Notes: a model not told the origin generated them from the letters alone. DNA of 64,000 nt from Verrucomicrobia subdivision 3 bacterium UBA693 (GCA_002298785.1 DBMR01000024.1:1-64000), one strand, 5' to 3'; counted from the first letter of the stretch, positions 35,047-45,102 are shown. Numbers and translations: made by a program.

Positions 35047-35943
35047 ATGGACACGCTGCGCGAAATTCTCGACCCGCACTTTTTGCTGCGCAACTCCGTC
35101 TACGTGTCATTGCTCGTCGGTTTTGCGTGCCCGGCCATCGGCATCTTCCTGATCCTGCGCCGACTCATTTTTATGGGGGTGGCGCTGCCTCAGATTTCCT
35201 CCACGGGAATCGCCTTTGCGTTTTCATTACCGGCCCTCGGGCTGATAAGTCACACCCACTTTGCCCATTTTGCCGGAGACGAACGCCTGCTGGCATTTGT
35301 CGGAGGTCTGGGATTCACGATTGCGGCATTGCTGCTGCTGGCCTTTCTCGAACGCCGCGGTCGCGGGTTGGTGGAAGGCCGCGTCGGCACTATGTACGTT
35401 TTAGCCGGCGCCTGGAGCATTCTGCTCCTGGTAAAGAACCCGATGGGCGAACGCGGCTTGTTGGATCTTCTGCGGGGCGAGATTATCGCCGTGCCGGACC
35501 CGGAATTGTGGTTGACGTTGCTCTCGTTCGGTTTTGTGGGCCTCAGTCTTTTCCTGTTTCAGAAAGAGTTTCTGCTGGTTTCCTTCGATCCCGAGATGGC
35601 CGTCACGCTGAAGAAGAATGTGCTGGCCTGGGATTTGTTCCTGTTCGTGCTGATCGGGCTCACGATATCGGTCGCAGTGCTTAGCGTGGGGCCGCTGGTG
35701 ACGTTCGGTTTTCTCCTCATCCCGCCGTTGACCGCCCGCCTGGTCGCCCGCAATATGCGACAATTCTCACTCCTGGCTTGCAGTCTTGGCGGTGGCGCTG
35801 CGTTGCTGGGATTTGCCATTGCTTATCGTCTGGATTACCCGGTTGGCCCCACCGACGTGGCGCTGCTCGGTTTCCTGTATGGCGCGGCGTTTCTGGGCAA
35901 GCACGGTCTGGACTGGTTTGGCCGGCGGTTTGCGGGGAAATAG
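35047..35943 (+). CDS. Metal ABC transporter permease (ABC-3 family)
   Basis: A 298-residue integral membrane protein with about eight hydrophobic segments. The N-terminal VGFACPAIGIFLILRRL and the later VSVGPLVTFGFLLIPPLTAR region fit the ZnuB/MntB (ABC-3) family. It begins one base after the ATPase stop and completes the operon of small protein, porin, binding protein, ATPase and permease. No metal-responsive operator could be identified upstream. Confidence 0.92.
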   Translation: MDTLREILDPHFLLRNSVYVSLLVGFACPAIGIFLILRRLIFMGVALPQISSTGIAFAFSLPALGLISHTHFAHFAGDERLLAFVGGLGFTIAALLLLAFLERRGRGLVEGRVGTMYVLAGAWSILLLVKNPMGERGLLDLLRGEIIAVPDPELWLTLLSFGFVGLSLFLFQKEFLLVSFDPEMAVTLKKNVLAWDLFLFVLIGLTISVAVLSVGPLVTFGFLLIPPLTARLVARNMRQFSLLACSLGGGAALLGFAIAYRLDYPVGPTDVALLGFLYGAAFLGKHGLDWFGRRFAGK

Positions 35944-36105
35944 CCCGCCTCGAAGCGCTGCGTGGAGCTCCGATTCCGGCGTTCGGCCGGTGCTCCAGTC
36001 GCGCTTCCGGAGCGCTGGAAACGGACCTTCGGACACTTGGCTTTGGCCTCGGGAGGTGGCGTTGGGGCTTGCTTTGCGCTTGTCAAATCGGGAAAATTCC
36101 TCGTT

Positions 36106-39100
36106 GTGTTTGTGGACCCCTCACGCTGTATCCGGAAGACCTTCGCCGCCTTGCTGGGCTGTTCCCTCTTGCTTTCTCCGGAGTCGGTGCGTAGTGCGAC
36201 GGGAAATGGTGACGCGGCTGCGGCCTTGCGCGCGCAGTATGACATCTGGCAGCCGGGGGAGCCCTGGCAATACAACGGCGTCACGTGCATCTTGCAGGGC
36301 AGGGAAGGTTACCTTTGGCTCGGCACCTATCATGGTTTGCTGCGCTTTGATGGCGTGCGGTTCGTGGCCTTCGACGCCTCGACCAGCGGGTTGCAGAACG
36401 GCCTGATCACCGCCTTGTTCGAGGATGGCGAAGGGACGCTTTGGATTGGCCACGAGACTGGCGGATTGAGCCGCTATAAGGATGGGACTTTTCAGAATTG
36501 GCCCCTGGCTCCGGGTTGGTCAGGAGGGCCCATTGAAGCGATCGCGGCCGATGAGCAGAACCAGTTGTGGCTCCTCAACGCGGTTGGCGAGCTCCTGAGG
36601 TTGTCGGACGCCCGGCGCCTGCGTTTGCTGGGTGATACTTTTCCCAAAGGCAAGGTGCTGCTGGCGCGGACCCGGGATGGGGCCCTTTGGGCGGTGACGG
36701 AGCGCAAATTGGCGGCCATCCGGGGCGGGGTCCTTGCTCCCGTGACGGCGGAAGGAGTTGGGGAGGTGGACGGCATTTGTGCGGCACGGGACGGGGGGCT
36801 CTGGCTGCTCAGTTCGGACCGGGTGCGCAAATGGAAAGGCGGGCGCATGACGGCCGAGGAATTGCCGACAGGAGGCCTGCGCGTGCCTCCCAGTTGCATG
36901 CTGGAGACCGAGGCGGGGCGTGTGCTATTGGGGACCACACGTTCTGGCATGTGGATGCTCGGTAATCAGCAGGACCCTTTGCAGTTTGATCGTCCGAACG
37001 GCCTTTCGCACGACTGGGTGCGGGCCCTCTGCGAGGATCATGAAGGCAATATCTGGATCGGCACCGGCAACGGGTTGAATGGGCTGCGCACGCGCAAGGT
37101 GCGGATGCTGAGTCCGCCGGATCAATGGCAGGGCTGCTCGGTGCAGTCGTTTTATCCGCGGCGGGACGGTTCGCTATGGATTGGGACGGAAGGGGCCGGC
37201 CTCTACCGCTTCGCGGACGGCCAATGGACCAATTATAGTCAAAGTAATCAAATACCAAATAATTACGTGTGGTCCGTGTTGGAGACGACCGCCGGAGAAT
37301 TGTTTGTGGGCACCTGGGGCGGTGGTTTGGGGGCCTGGCGCGGAGATAGCTTTGTGCCGGTCCCCGCGTTGCAGTCCCTCACCAATCCCGCGCTTTCGCT
37401 TTACCAGGGACGGGGCGGGGAGTTGTGGATCGGCACCACTGCCGGGATTTACCGGTTTGAGAACAGCAAGCTCACCTGGTCCGCGGGACGAGATAAATTG
37501 GTCCTGCCGGATGTCCGATGTATTGCCGAGACGGAGGACGGAACCCTGTACTTTGGCATGTCCGGCGGCGGCCTGGGTTATCTGCGGAACGGTCAGGTCA
37601 GCCAGGTGCTAAAAACCAACGGACTGGGTAGTGATGTGGTTTTGAGCTTGAAACCCGATGCCGCCGGCTGCCTCTGGATCGGCACCGCCGACGCCGGACT
37701 GGTGCGCCGTAAGAACGGGCAGTTTGCCCGTATCGGACCGGACCAAGGTTTGCCGGCGACGACCATTGGTCAGATTGTAGACGATCAGTCCGGCAATTTT
37801 TGGCTCGGGACGCGCCAGGGACTGGTTCGTGTCAGCAAAACCAGCCTGGAGCAATGTGCTGACGGCGTCTTGCCGACAGTGCCCTGTTTCAGTTACGGAA
37901 AAGCCGAAGGATTGGCCTCGCTTAGCATTTCGGCCGGTTTCCAGCCCGGCGCTTGCCGGGCGGCGGATGGGCACCTGATCTTCCCCACCGCCAAAGGCGT
38001 TGCCGTGGTCGATTCCACTGATTTCAAAATCAATCCCCATCGGCCCCTGGTTCAGATCGAGGAGCTTTGGGTGGATGGAAAGCCGGTGAAGTTGCAGGAC
38101 TTCGGGCCGGGGACGGCTCGGAGTGGGGCCCGGTTGCAGATTGGGCCGGGTGCGCAGCGCATCGAACTTCGTTATACCGGATTATCCTTTTCCGCACCCG
38201 AGAAAGTCCGTTTCAAATGCAAGGTGGAGAGCTTGGATACCGAGTGGGTGGATGTGGGGGCGAAGCGATCAATGCAATACAACTACCTGCCGCCGGGGTC
38301 CTACACTTTCCGGGTGATCGCCTGCAACAACGACGGCATTTGGAATGAAACGGGAGCCTCGCTGGCGTTTGTTGTCCGGCCACATTTCTTTCAGACTTGG
38401 TGGTTTAAGGGAGCGTTGTTACTCCTCGGGGCGATGGCGGTGGGTGCCAGCGCTCTTGCGTTGAGCCGGCGCCGGTTGCGAGCCAGGATGGAACAGTTGG
38501 AGCGGCAGCGAGCCCTGGAGCGCGAACGCTCCCGTATCGCCCGCGACATCCACGATGATCTCGGCGCCAGTCTGACGCGGATCACCATGCTTTGCCAGAG
38601 TGTGCGAGGCGAAATTCACGGGGACGCGCCCGTGCTCGGTGATGTGGATCAGATCTACCACACCGCGCGCGATTTGACCCGGGCCATGGACGAAATCGTG
38701 TGGGCGGTGAACCCGCAGCACGACACGCTGGACAGCCTGGTAACGTATTTGGGTCGCTACGCGCAAAATTTTTTGAGCACGGCGGGCATTCGTTTTCGCC
38801 TGGATGTTCCGGTGCACCTTCCGGCGTGGCCATTAACCTCCGAGTTGCGGCACAACGTATTTCTCGCGCTGAAGGAAGCGCTCAACAACGTGGTGAAACA
38901 CGCGGGAGCCACCGAGGCCCGGCTTTCCCTCGAGATGGTCGCCGACGGTTTCGCGCTCTTGCTGGGGGATAATGGCCGGGGGTTTGCCGTTTCCAGGGAT
39001 CAGGTCTCGGTATCGGCGGACGGTTTGCGACAGCGGTGCGGCAATGGTCTGAGCAATATGCAACGGCGCCTGGAGGAGATCGGGGGTGTTTGCACCTGGG

Positions 39101-39180
39101 ATTCAGCCCCGGGCGAAGGCACCCGTGTGCGGTTCGTGCTTACGGTTCCCCAACACCAGGGGCGTCATCAAAACACATGA
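36106..39180 (+). CDS. Propeller-type two-component sensor histidine kinase
   Basis: A protein of about 1024 residues. A signal peptide or anchor is followed by an extracytoplasmic sensor of many propeller repeats (LWLGTYHGLLRF, LWIGHETGGLSRY, LWIGTEGAGLYRF and others), probably two seven-blade propellers. A Y_Y_Y domain (about residues 690-750), one membrane span (near 765-785), a HisKA_3 dimerisation domain with phosphorylated His816 (ARDIHDDLG) and a HATPase domain (NNVVKHA, DNGRGF) complete it. The start is uncertain: GTG 36106 or 36112 gives a plausible signal peptide, and GTG 35962 a longer, unlikely N terminus. It ends 18 bp before its likely response regulator. Similar sensors often respond to polysaccharide breakdown products. 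Confidence 0.88.
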   Translation: MFVDPSRCIRKTFAALLGCSLLLSPESVRSATGNGDAAAALRAQYDIWQPGEPWQYNGVTCILQGREGYLWLGTYHGLLRFDGVRFVAFDASTSGLQNGLITALFEDGEGTLWIGHETGGLSRYKDGTFQNWPLAPGWSGGPIEAIAADEQNQLWLLNAVGELLRLSDARRLRLLGDTFPKGKVLLARTRDGALWAVTERKLAAIRGGVLAPVTAEGVGEVDGICAARDGGLWLLSSDRVRKWKGGRMTAEELPTGGLRVPPSCMLETEAGRVLLGTTRSGMWMLGNQQDPLQFDRPNGLSHDWVRALCEDHEGNIWIGTGNGLNGLRTRKVRMLSPPDQWQGCSVQSFYPRRDGSLWIGTEGAGLYRFADGQWTNYSQSNQIPNNYVWSVLETTAGELFVGTWGGGLGAWRGDSFVPVPALQSLTNPALSLYQGRGGELWIGTTAGIYRFENSKLTWSAGRDKLVLPDVRCIAETEDGTLYFGMSGGGLGYLRNGQVSQVLKTNGLGSDVVLSLKPDAAGCLWIGTADAGLVRRKNGQFARIGPDQGLPATTIGQIVDDQSGNFWLGTRQGLVRVSKTSLEQCADGVLPTVPCFSYGKAEGLASLSISAGFQPGACRAADGHLIFPTAKGVAVVDSTDFKINPHRPLVQIEELWVDGKPVKLQDFGPGTARSGARLQIGPGAQRIELRYTGLSFSAPEKVRFKCKVESLDTEWVDVGAKRSMQYNYLPPGSYTFRVIACNNDGIWNETGASLAFVVRPHFFQTWWFKGALLLLGAMAVGASALALSRRRLRARMEQLERQRALERERSRIARDIHDDLGASLTRITMLCQSVRGEIHGDAPVLGDVDQIYHTARDLTRAMDEIVWAVNPQHDTLDSLVTYLGRYAQNFLSTAGIRFRLDVPVHLPAWPLTSELRHNVFLALKEALNNVVKHAGATEARLSLEMVADGFALLLGDNGRGFAVSRDQVSVSADGLRQRCGNGLSNMQRRLEEIGGVCTWDSAPGEGTRVRFVLTVPQHQGRHQNT

Positions 39181-39198
39181 CGTTCCCTCGACCTGCCA

Positions 39199-39885
39199 AT
39201 GAGTTATAAAAAGGCCATGGCTATCGCCGTTTCGATCATCGAGGACGATGCCCCGGCACGCAAAATTCTCTCCGGCTGGCTCAGCCGCGCCCCGGGGTTT
39301 CGGCTCATTGGGGATTGGGGGGACGCGGAGAGCGCCATTCCCAACCTGCTCGAGAAAAAGCCCAACGTAGCCTTGATGGACATCAACCTGCCGGGCATGA
39401 GCGGGGTGGAGGCAGTGAAGCGCCTGAAACCGCAATTGCCCGACACGCAGTTCGTGATGCTGACGGTTTACGAGGATGCCGATCATATTTATAACGCGCT
39501 GGCGGCCGGTGCCACGGGTTACCTCCTGAAACAGACGCCTCGGGACGAATTGCTCTCCGCGTTAAACGATGTCTCGCAGGGCGGTTCGCCCATGACCAGC
39601 AATATCGCGCGCAAGGTGGTGCAATCCTTTCGAGTCACCCCGCCCGCGGCCTCGCCGGCGGAAGACCTTTCCGCGCGCGAGCAGGAGGTGCTCGACCTCC
39701 TGGCCCGGGGGTATCTCTACAAGGAGATTGCCGAGCGGCTCAATATCAGCGTGCCCACCGTGAATACTTACGTGCGGCGGATGTACGAGAAGCTGCACGT
39801 TCGTTCCCGGGCGCAAGCCGTGGCCAAGTATGCCCATTTTTCGGGGGGAGACCACCGTCCGCCCGCCCCCACGCCACGATCCTGA
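39199..39885 (+). CDS. LuxR/NarL-type response regulator
   Basis: A 228-residue regulator with an N-terminal receiver (phosphorylated Asp61 in LMDINLPG; acidic pair EDD near the start; conserved Lys in YLLKQ) and a C-terminal LuxR helix-turn-helix (LSAREQEVLDLLARG, then IAERLNISVPTVNTYVRRMY). It is the natural partner of the kinase 18 bp upstream. ATG 39199 and ATG 39217 are both possible starts. Target genes are unknown; the secreted genes just downstream are candidates. Confidence 0.92.
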   Translation: MSYKKAMAIAVSIIEDDAPARKILSGWLSRAPGFRLIGDWGDAESAIPNLLEKKPNVALMDINLPGMSGVEAVKRLKPQLPDTQFVMLTVYEDADHIYNALAAGATGYLLKQTPRDELLSALNDVSQGGSPMTSNIARKVVQSFRVTPPAASPAEDLSAREQEVLDLLARGYLYKEIAERLNISVPTVNTYVRRMYEKLHVRSRAQAVAKYAHFSGGDHRPPAPTPRS

Positions 39886-40109
39886 CGCGGATTATCGCTT
39901 GATGTCATCTATTTTCATGACGTGCCAAAGCCGGATTGTTGCTGATACGATGTAGTAGTTGCCATTCGTCCTCCGTATGAAGTTTAAGACTTTGGCGAAA
40001 CGCGCTTGCCGCGATTCGAGAGCAGTTCGGCGCCGACCGGAAGAAGTCGAGGCAGGCGTGTTCCGTCAATCCTGAGACCATTCTAACCCGCTAATACACA
40101 AAAAAACGC

Positions 40110-42068
40110 ATGAAACATCACAGAACACCAAAACAATGGCTGGCTGCGGCCGCAACGGGACTGGCCCTTGCTTTTTCCGCAAGCTCAAGCTGGGCAGTGC
40201 CGGATATGACTCTCGGCACGTTCGACGCCGACCTAACCGGGGCCGGCGTGTGGGGCAAAGGTTGGGGCAACGGTGAGTTCGCATGGGACGCCATCGGAAC
40301 CCCAAGTGGTTCCTTATATTGTTCCGGTCTCCTGAACTCCACCAATTCGGACACCCCGGTGTGCGTCTATGCCGTCAATGCCGGCAACCCCTGGTGGCAT
40401 CCAAGTGCGCCCTTCGACTTCTCGCTATACAAGAGTTTAGAATTCGACCTTAAGTGGAACAATGATGCCACCAACCTTCCCATGGCGCAGTTTAACTATC
40501 CCAGCGGTGACGCTCAGAGTTGGGCTGATTCGGGCCTGAATATTCAGGCGCTGTATGGGAATGGTGAGGGCCAGGGGCTCACGAATTTGCCAATTGTGGC
40601 GGCGGCGGCCAACGGTTGGACCCATATTAGCATTCCCATTAATCCGACTCTGCCAAATCTCACTGCAGCTTACGGTGTTTGGATCCGGAAATGGATCTGC
40701 AATCCGCCTGATCCTACGAATCCTACTGATTGGAGGATTGGCCACGTGGTCACCAATAACGGCACCTACGGATTCTGGATCGATAACGTGGTGTTGAAGG
40801 GCGGCGATGTCCCGCCTCCGCCAACTGTGACCGCGCCCGTGAAAGCAGTGGCCGGTGCGAATTTTATCGCCGCCAGCCAAGGCCAGTACGACCGCCAAGA
40901 AATCCGCACGGCGGCCACGAACTACTCTTGGATCGGAGCTGCGGGACAGGTGACCTATAGCGTGAACGTGAGCAAGATTGGCGAAAGCGGCTCGGGTGGT
41001 TACGAGTTGTTCCTGCACTGGATACCGGGCGGTGGGAATCTGACCAGCCCCGATTCCGACTGGCACGAGCCCAACATCCTGATGTGGACGATTGGTAACA
41101 ATGCCAATGGCAGCGCCTATAGCACCCTGCGCTACAAGACAAATTCTGCCAACTCGAACGGCGACATGTACGGCACTGGCACGCTGGGCGGGCCCGGCGC
41201 GGCTAATTACCATGGCACTTGGACCATTACCTTCGAAGGCAACACCTCGGTTACCATGACTTCGCCCGATGGAAGCACGCTGACGACGAACATTCCGCCG
41301 GACGTGATTTCCATCTTCCAGGCGACGCCTGGTATGCAGGTCAATATCGGTGGCGTTCCTGGCGATCCGGCTCGTATCGGCCAAAGCGCGGTAGTGAGCC
41401 ATGCCAAGATCACTGGCGCCGCGGGTGCCATCGACTCGGACTTCCTGGCGGCCGCTCCGGATACGAACTTGTGGAGAACCGTCGCTACGTCCCCCAACGG
41501 CGTGCAATGGGTGTCGACAACCAACCCAATCTGGCTGAGTTGGACCTTGCCGGCCACCGGCTTTGGCCCGCAAAAAGCCGCTAGCGTGAATGGGCCATGG
41601 AGCGACTTGGAACTCACCACCTATGACGCTGGTGGCAAGCGTACGGGATTGCTCAAAGACAGTGACCTCCCGAGCGTTAACTCCGGCTATTTCCGGCTGA
41701 AGAAACAGGTTGCCTCCAAGCTGCAAGTCCTGCTGCCGGGCGAAACTGCTGCTCCTGGGACACCGACCGGCAAGACCGGCACGCCCACGCCGCAGCAGGC
41801 TGGGGTACCGTTTAATATTATTGTCAATGCCGTTGACGACAGTTGGCACGTGGTGTCTAACGTGAACGACACCATCCATCTCACCACCACGGATACCTTC
41901 GGCGCCATGCCGGCGGATGCGGGGCTGATCAGTGGCACTTACACCTTCACAGGTGCCACGCTCGGCGATGCGCAAACTCCGCCCGTTACCCATACTATCA
42001 CGGCCACCGACGTGACCGACCCCACGAAGGCGGCTGGGACCAGCGCGCCCGTGCAAGTGACCTTCTAA
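40110..42068 (+). CDS. Secreted protein with beta-sandwich and Ig-like regions, unknown function
   Basis: A 652-residue exported protein (signal peptide about residues 1-29, ending SSSWA). The first 230 residues resemble a carbohydrate-binding beta-sandwich (FDFSLYKSLEFDLKW, GFWIDNVVLKGG). A second sandwich-like region follows, then a module (LSWTLPATGFGPQKA ... GYFRL) like that in other secreted proteins here. The last 110 residues look like an Ig-like domain with DDSWHVVS. A binding role at the cell surface is likely; no catalytic motif was seen. It lies 225 bp after the response regulator and ends at a strong terminator. Confidence 0.75.
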   Translation: MKHHRTPKQWLAAAATGLALAFSASSSWAVPDMTLGTFDADLTGAGVWGKGWGNGEFAWDAIGTPSGSLYCSGLLNSTNSDTPVCVYAVNAGNPWWHPSAPFDFSLYKSLEFDLKWNNDATNLPMAQFNYPSGDAQSWADSGLNIQALYGNGEGQGLTNLPIVAAAANGWTHISIPINPTLPNLTAAYGVWIRKWICNPPDPTNPTDWRIGHVVTNNGTYGFWIDNVVLKGGDVPPPPTVTAPVKAVAGANFIAASQGQYDRQEIRTAATNYSWIGAAGQVTYSVNVSKIGESGSGGYELFLHWIPGGGNLTSPDSDWHEPNILMWTIGNNANGSAYSTLRYKTNSANSNGDMYGTGTLGGPGAANYHGTWTITFEGNTSVTMTSPDGSTLTTNIPPDVISIFQATPGMQVNIGGVPGDPARIGQSAVVSHAKITGAAGAIDSDFLAAAPDTNLWRTVATSPNGVQWVSTTNPIWLSWTLPATGFGPQKAASVNGPWSDLELTTYDAGGKRTGLLKDSDLPSVNSGYFRLKKQVASKLQVLLPGETAAPGTPTGKTGTPTPQQAGVPFNIIVNAVDDSWHVVSNVNDTIHLTTTDTFGAMPADAGLISGTYTFTGATLGDAQTPPVTHTITATDVTDPTKAAGTSAPVQVTF

Positions 42069-42095
42069 GCGTGAGCTGATTCTGCTTCAGATCAT

Positions 42096-42122
42096 GGGGC
42101 GCCGGGTTTCCGGCGCCCCTTT
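42096..42122 (+). terminator. Intrinsic terminator
   Basis: A perfect 10 bp stem GGGGCGCCGG/CCGGCGCCCC (42096-42105 with 42110-42119), loop GTTT and a short T tract. It separates the secreted protein gene from the glycosidase gene. Confidence 0.8.
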
Positions 42123-42173
42123 CAATTACGGTGGTTTTGCTGATTCAGACAGCTCGTCCCACCCTGATTATCT

Positions 42174-44582
42174 ATGGTTCGCATTGTCTCGCTGGTTCGA
42201 TTCCTGTGCCTGCTGTTGGGTTTGTGCTTCGCTGTCACCGGCCGCGCCCAGACGGCGCTGGTGGTGTATGACGACGTGTTGAAAAATGGTTGGCAGGACT
42301 GGTCCTGGGGGGTGCGCGATTTTAACAACGCCTCGCCTGTGCACTCGGGGGCCAAATCCATCAAAGCGACCCTCAATACGTGGGAGGCGATTTCCTTCTG
42401 GCATTCGGCCTTCAACTCCGGTCTCTATGCCAGCGTGAGCTTTTGGGCCAACGGCGGCAGCGGCGGGCAGCGGTTGCAGATCGTTGGGGTCGCTGAAAGC
42501 ACCGATACGGGGACCTATCTGCTACCTTATCCACTTCCGGCCAATTCCTGGACAAACGTGATCGTGCCGCTCGCCGCTTTCGGAGCGGCGAACCGCACAA
42601 ATTTTACCCGATTCCACCTCCAACTGCACAGCAGCGGCACCTCGTCGGCTTTTTATGTCGATGACGTCCTGTTATTACCCAAACCCTATCCGGCGCTGGT
42701 GCAGGTGAGCGTCAATGCCGGTTCCGTCGTCCGCACTGCGGACTCGCGTTGGTTCGCCGTGAATACCGCCATTTGGGACGGCGACTTCGATTCGAGCTAT
42801 ACCCAAAGCGGGCTGCGCGAGATGGGCACGCGGGTGCTGCGGTTTCCCGGAGGTTCAGCCTCGGACGAATATCATTGGGCCACCGGGAGGAGTGGAACCA
42901 ATACCTGGGCCTGGGTTACTTCTTTTGGAAAATTTGTCAAAATCGCCACCAACGCCGGTGCGCAGGCATTTATCACCGTAAACTATGGCACAGGCACTCC
43001 CGAGGAAGCCGCCGCGTGGGTGCGCCACGCGAACATCACCAATCGACTGGGGTTCAAATACTGGGAAATCGGCAACGAAAACTATGGGACGTGGGAGACG
43101 GACTCGAACACGCTTCCCAACCACGCGTACACTTACGCGGTGCACGCTCAAAGTTACATGCAGTTGATGCGTGCCGCCGATCCTAGCATCAAGATCGGGG
43201 TCGTCGCGGCCCCGGGCGAGGACAGTTACCAAAACGGCTATACAGATCATCCCGCCGTCAACCCCCGGAGCGGGCAGACGAAGTATGGTTGGACGCCGGT
43301 GCTCCTGAGCACTTTGAAACAACTGGGAGCAAGACCCGATTTCATGGTGCATCACCATTACCCGCAATGGACAGACAAGAATAACCCCACGGGCGCCGAT
43401 AATGACGACACGCTGCTGGCTTCCTCGGGTAACTGGGCGAGGGACGCCGCCGATCTGCGACTCCAGATTTCCGATTATTACGGACCGGCAGGAACCAATA
43501 TCGAGCTGGTCGTGACCGAGAACAATTCCGACGCCGGTGCGCAGGGGCGTCAATCCACCAGCCTCGTCAATGGCCTGTACTACGCCGAAAGCCTGGGGCG
43601 CCTGATGCAAACCGAGTTCAACGCGTTTGTGTGGTGGGATCTGCGCAACGGCACGGATACCCAGGGCGATTTCAGCTCAAATCTGTACGGGTGGCGCACG
43701 TATGGCGACCTCGGCATGATCAACGGTCCGAACACCCGGCATCCGACCTTTTACGCGGCCAAACTTCTTCAATACCTTGCCGCTCCGGGCGACTCCGTGA
43801 TTTCGGCGGGCACAGATTTTTCCCAACTTTCTGCTTATGCCGCACGCAGCACGAACGGGCTTTTGTCCTTGCTGATGATTAACAAAGATCGCAACGCGGC
43901 TATTACCGGCAGGGTGGCGGTGGCGGGCTTTGTGCCGAGAGCTTCGGCTGTCGTGCGCTCCTATGGCAAACTGCAGGATGAAGCATCCCGTACTAACGGT
44001 GCTGCTGCCACGCAGGATCTCAGCACCAACCTGGTCACCGGCCTCGGCCCCGTGTTCACGAACGTGTTTCCGCCGTATTCGATGACTCTGTACACGCTGT
44101 CAACGGCAATCGCGCCTCAAATTGTGGTCCAACCCACAAATCGAGCCGCGATCCTCGGCGGCTCGAACAGCTTTGCCGTGGGCGTGTCGGGTGACGCTCC
44201 TCTGGTGTTTCAATGGCGCAAAAACGGGGTGGCGATGCCCAATCAAACCAACTCCCTGCTGTTCCTCACGAACCTGGCAGTGGGCGACTTCTCCACGTAT
44301 ACTGTGCAAGTTACGAATGTGGCTGGCCTGGCGGTCAGCGACAGTGCCGCTCTGATTCAAGCCGCTCCACCGGTGTTTGCGCCGGTACAGTCTTCCCCTG
44401 GTTCCATCACCCTGCAATTTCCCACGCAACCTGGTCCGCAATACATCGTGGAATATCGCACGAACCTGGCCTCCGGGAGTTGGACATGGCTCACGAACTA
44501 TCCCGGTAACGGATTGCCCGGCAGTTTCAGCGATAATTCCAGCAAGGACTCCAGCCGCTTTTACCGGGTTCGACTTCAGTAG
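42174..44582 (+). CDS. Secreted GH-A clan glycosidase, alpha-L-arabinofuranosidase-like
   Basis: An 802-residue exported enzyme. After the signal peptide (residues 1-25) a CBM-like sandwich spans about residues 27-165 and ends FYVDDVLLL. The catalytic barrel follows: LRFPGGSASDEYHW, then WEIGNENYG with the likely acid/base Glu302, and VTENNSDAG with the likely nucleophile Glu449. These fit GH51-like arabinofuranosidases, but the exact family is not certain (GH39 or GH30 relatives are possible). An Ig-like domain (FQWRKNG) and a C-terminal module ending SRFYRVRLQ close the protein. Arabinan or arabinoxylan side chains are the likely substrates. Confidence 0.8.
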   Translation: MVRIVSLVRFLCLLLGLCFAVTGRAQTALVVYDDVLKNGWQDWSWGVRDFNNASPVHSGAKSIKATLNTWEAISFWHSAFNSGLYASVSFWANGGSGGQRLQIVGVAESTDTGTYLLPYPLPANSWTNVIVPLAAFGAANRTNFTRFHLQLHSSGTSSAFYVDDVLLLPKPYPALVQVSVNAGSVVRTADSRWFAVNTAIWDGDFDSSYTQSGLREMGTRVLRFPGGSASDEYHWATGRSGTNTWAWVTSFGKFVKIATNAGAQAFITVNYGTGTPEEAAAWVRHANITNRLGFKYWEIGNENYGTWETDSNTLPNHAYTYAVHAQSYMQLMRAADPSIKIGVVAAPGEDSYQNGYTDHPAVNPRSGQTKYGWTPVLLSTLKQLGARPDFMVHHHYPQWTDKNNPTGADNDDTLLASSGNWARDAADLRLQISDYYGPAGTNIELVVTENNSDAGAQGRQSTSLVNGLYYAESLGRLMQTEFNAFVWWDLRNGTDTQGDFSSNLYGWRTYGDLGMINGPNTRHPTFYAAKLLQYLAAPGDSVISAGTDFSQLSAYAARSTNGLLSLLMINKDRNAAITGRVAVAGFVPRASAVVRSYGKLQDEASRTNGAAATQDLSTNLVTGLGPVFTNVFPPYSMTLYTLSTAIAPQIVVQPTNRAAILGGSNSFAVGVSGDAPLVFQWRKNGVAMPNQTNSLLFLTNLAVGDFSTYTVQVTNVAGLAVSDSAALIQAAPPVFAPVQSSPGSITLQFPTQPGPQYIVEYRTNLASGSWTWLTNYPGNGLPGSFSDNSSKDSSRFYRVRLQ

Positions 44583-44695
44583 CAGCATGGCGAGTGGTTG
44601 GCCGTGGGTCACAGTTGGTCGGACGGATTTGTGCGCCGGGAAGTGGCATTTGACACTCTGCCGCACTGAGCCTAGGTTCAAGTCAGAGAAGCAAT

Positions 44696-45043
44696 ATGGA
44701 AGCCCAAGCAGCAACTCAATGCATTATCACCCTGACGCCTGGTGCGGCGGAAGAGGTGAAAGCCCTGCTTAAGAAGCCGGAAAACGAAAGCAAGTTCCTG
44801 CGAGTTTATGTTGAAGAGGGCGGATGTTCTGGCATGCAGTATTCCATGATTTTCGACGAGAAACGACCGGATGACGCCTGCGCCGAAGCCCACGGGGTCA
44901 CGGTTTTGATCGACGAATTTAGCGCCCCATATCTCCGCGGTGCGACGGTGGACTTTAGCGACAGTCTGACCGCCGGAGGTTTTAAAATCAGCAACCCCAA
45001 CGCCCGCGAGAGTTGCGGTTGCGGAAAGTCCTTTACGGCCTGA
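44696..45043 (+). CDS. Iron-sulfur cluster carrier, IscA/ErpA (HesB) family
   Basis: A 115-residue protein that binds and delivers iron-sulfur clusters or iron. The three ligand cysteines are present: GGCSGMQY near residue 44, and the C-terminal SCGCGKSF pair. The length and motifs are typical. ATG 44696 has AGAGAAGC before it. An intrinsic terminator follows. Whether it is the ErpA or IscA orthologue cannot be decided here, as no isc or suf genes are near. Confidence 0.92.
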   Translation: MEAQAATQCIITLTPGAAEEVKALLKKPENESKFLRVYVEEGGCSGMQYSMIFDEKRPDDACAEAHGVTVLIDEFSAPYLRGATVDFSDSLTAGGFKISNPNARESCGCGKSFTA

Positions 45044-45072
45044 ACAGTCGGTTTTTGTTTAGGCTGACAAAT

Positions 45073-45102
45073 GCCGTTCCGTGCGATGCGGAACGGCTTT
45101 TT
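45073..45102 (+). terminator. Intrinsic terminator
   Basis: A perfect 9 bp stem GCCGTTCCG/CGGAACGGC (45073-45081 with 45089-45097), a 7-base loop and TTTTT, placed 29 bp after the iron-sulfur carrier gene. Confidence 0.88.
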
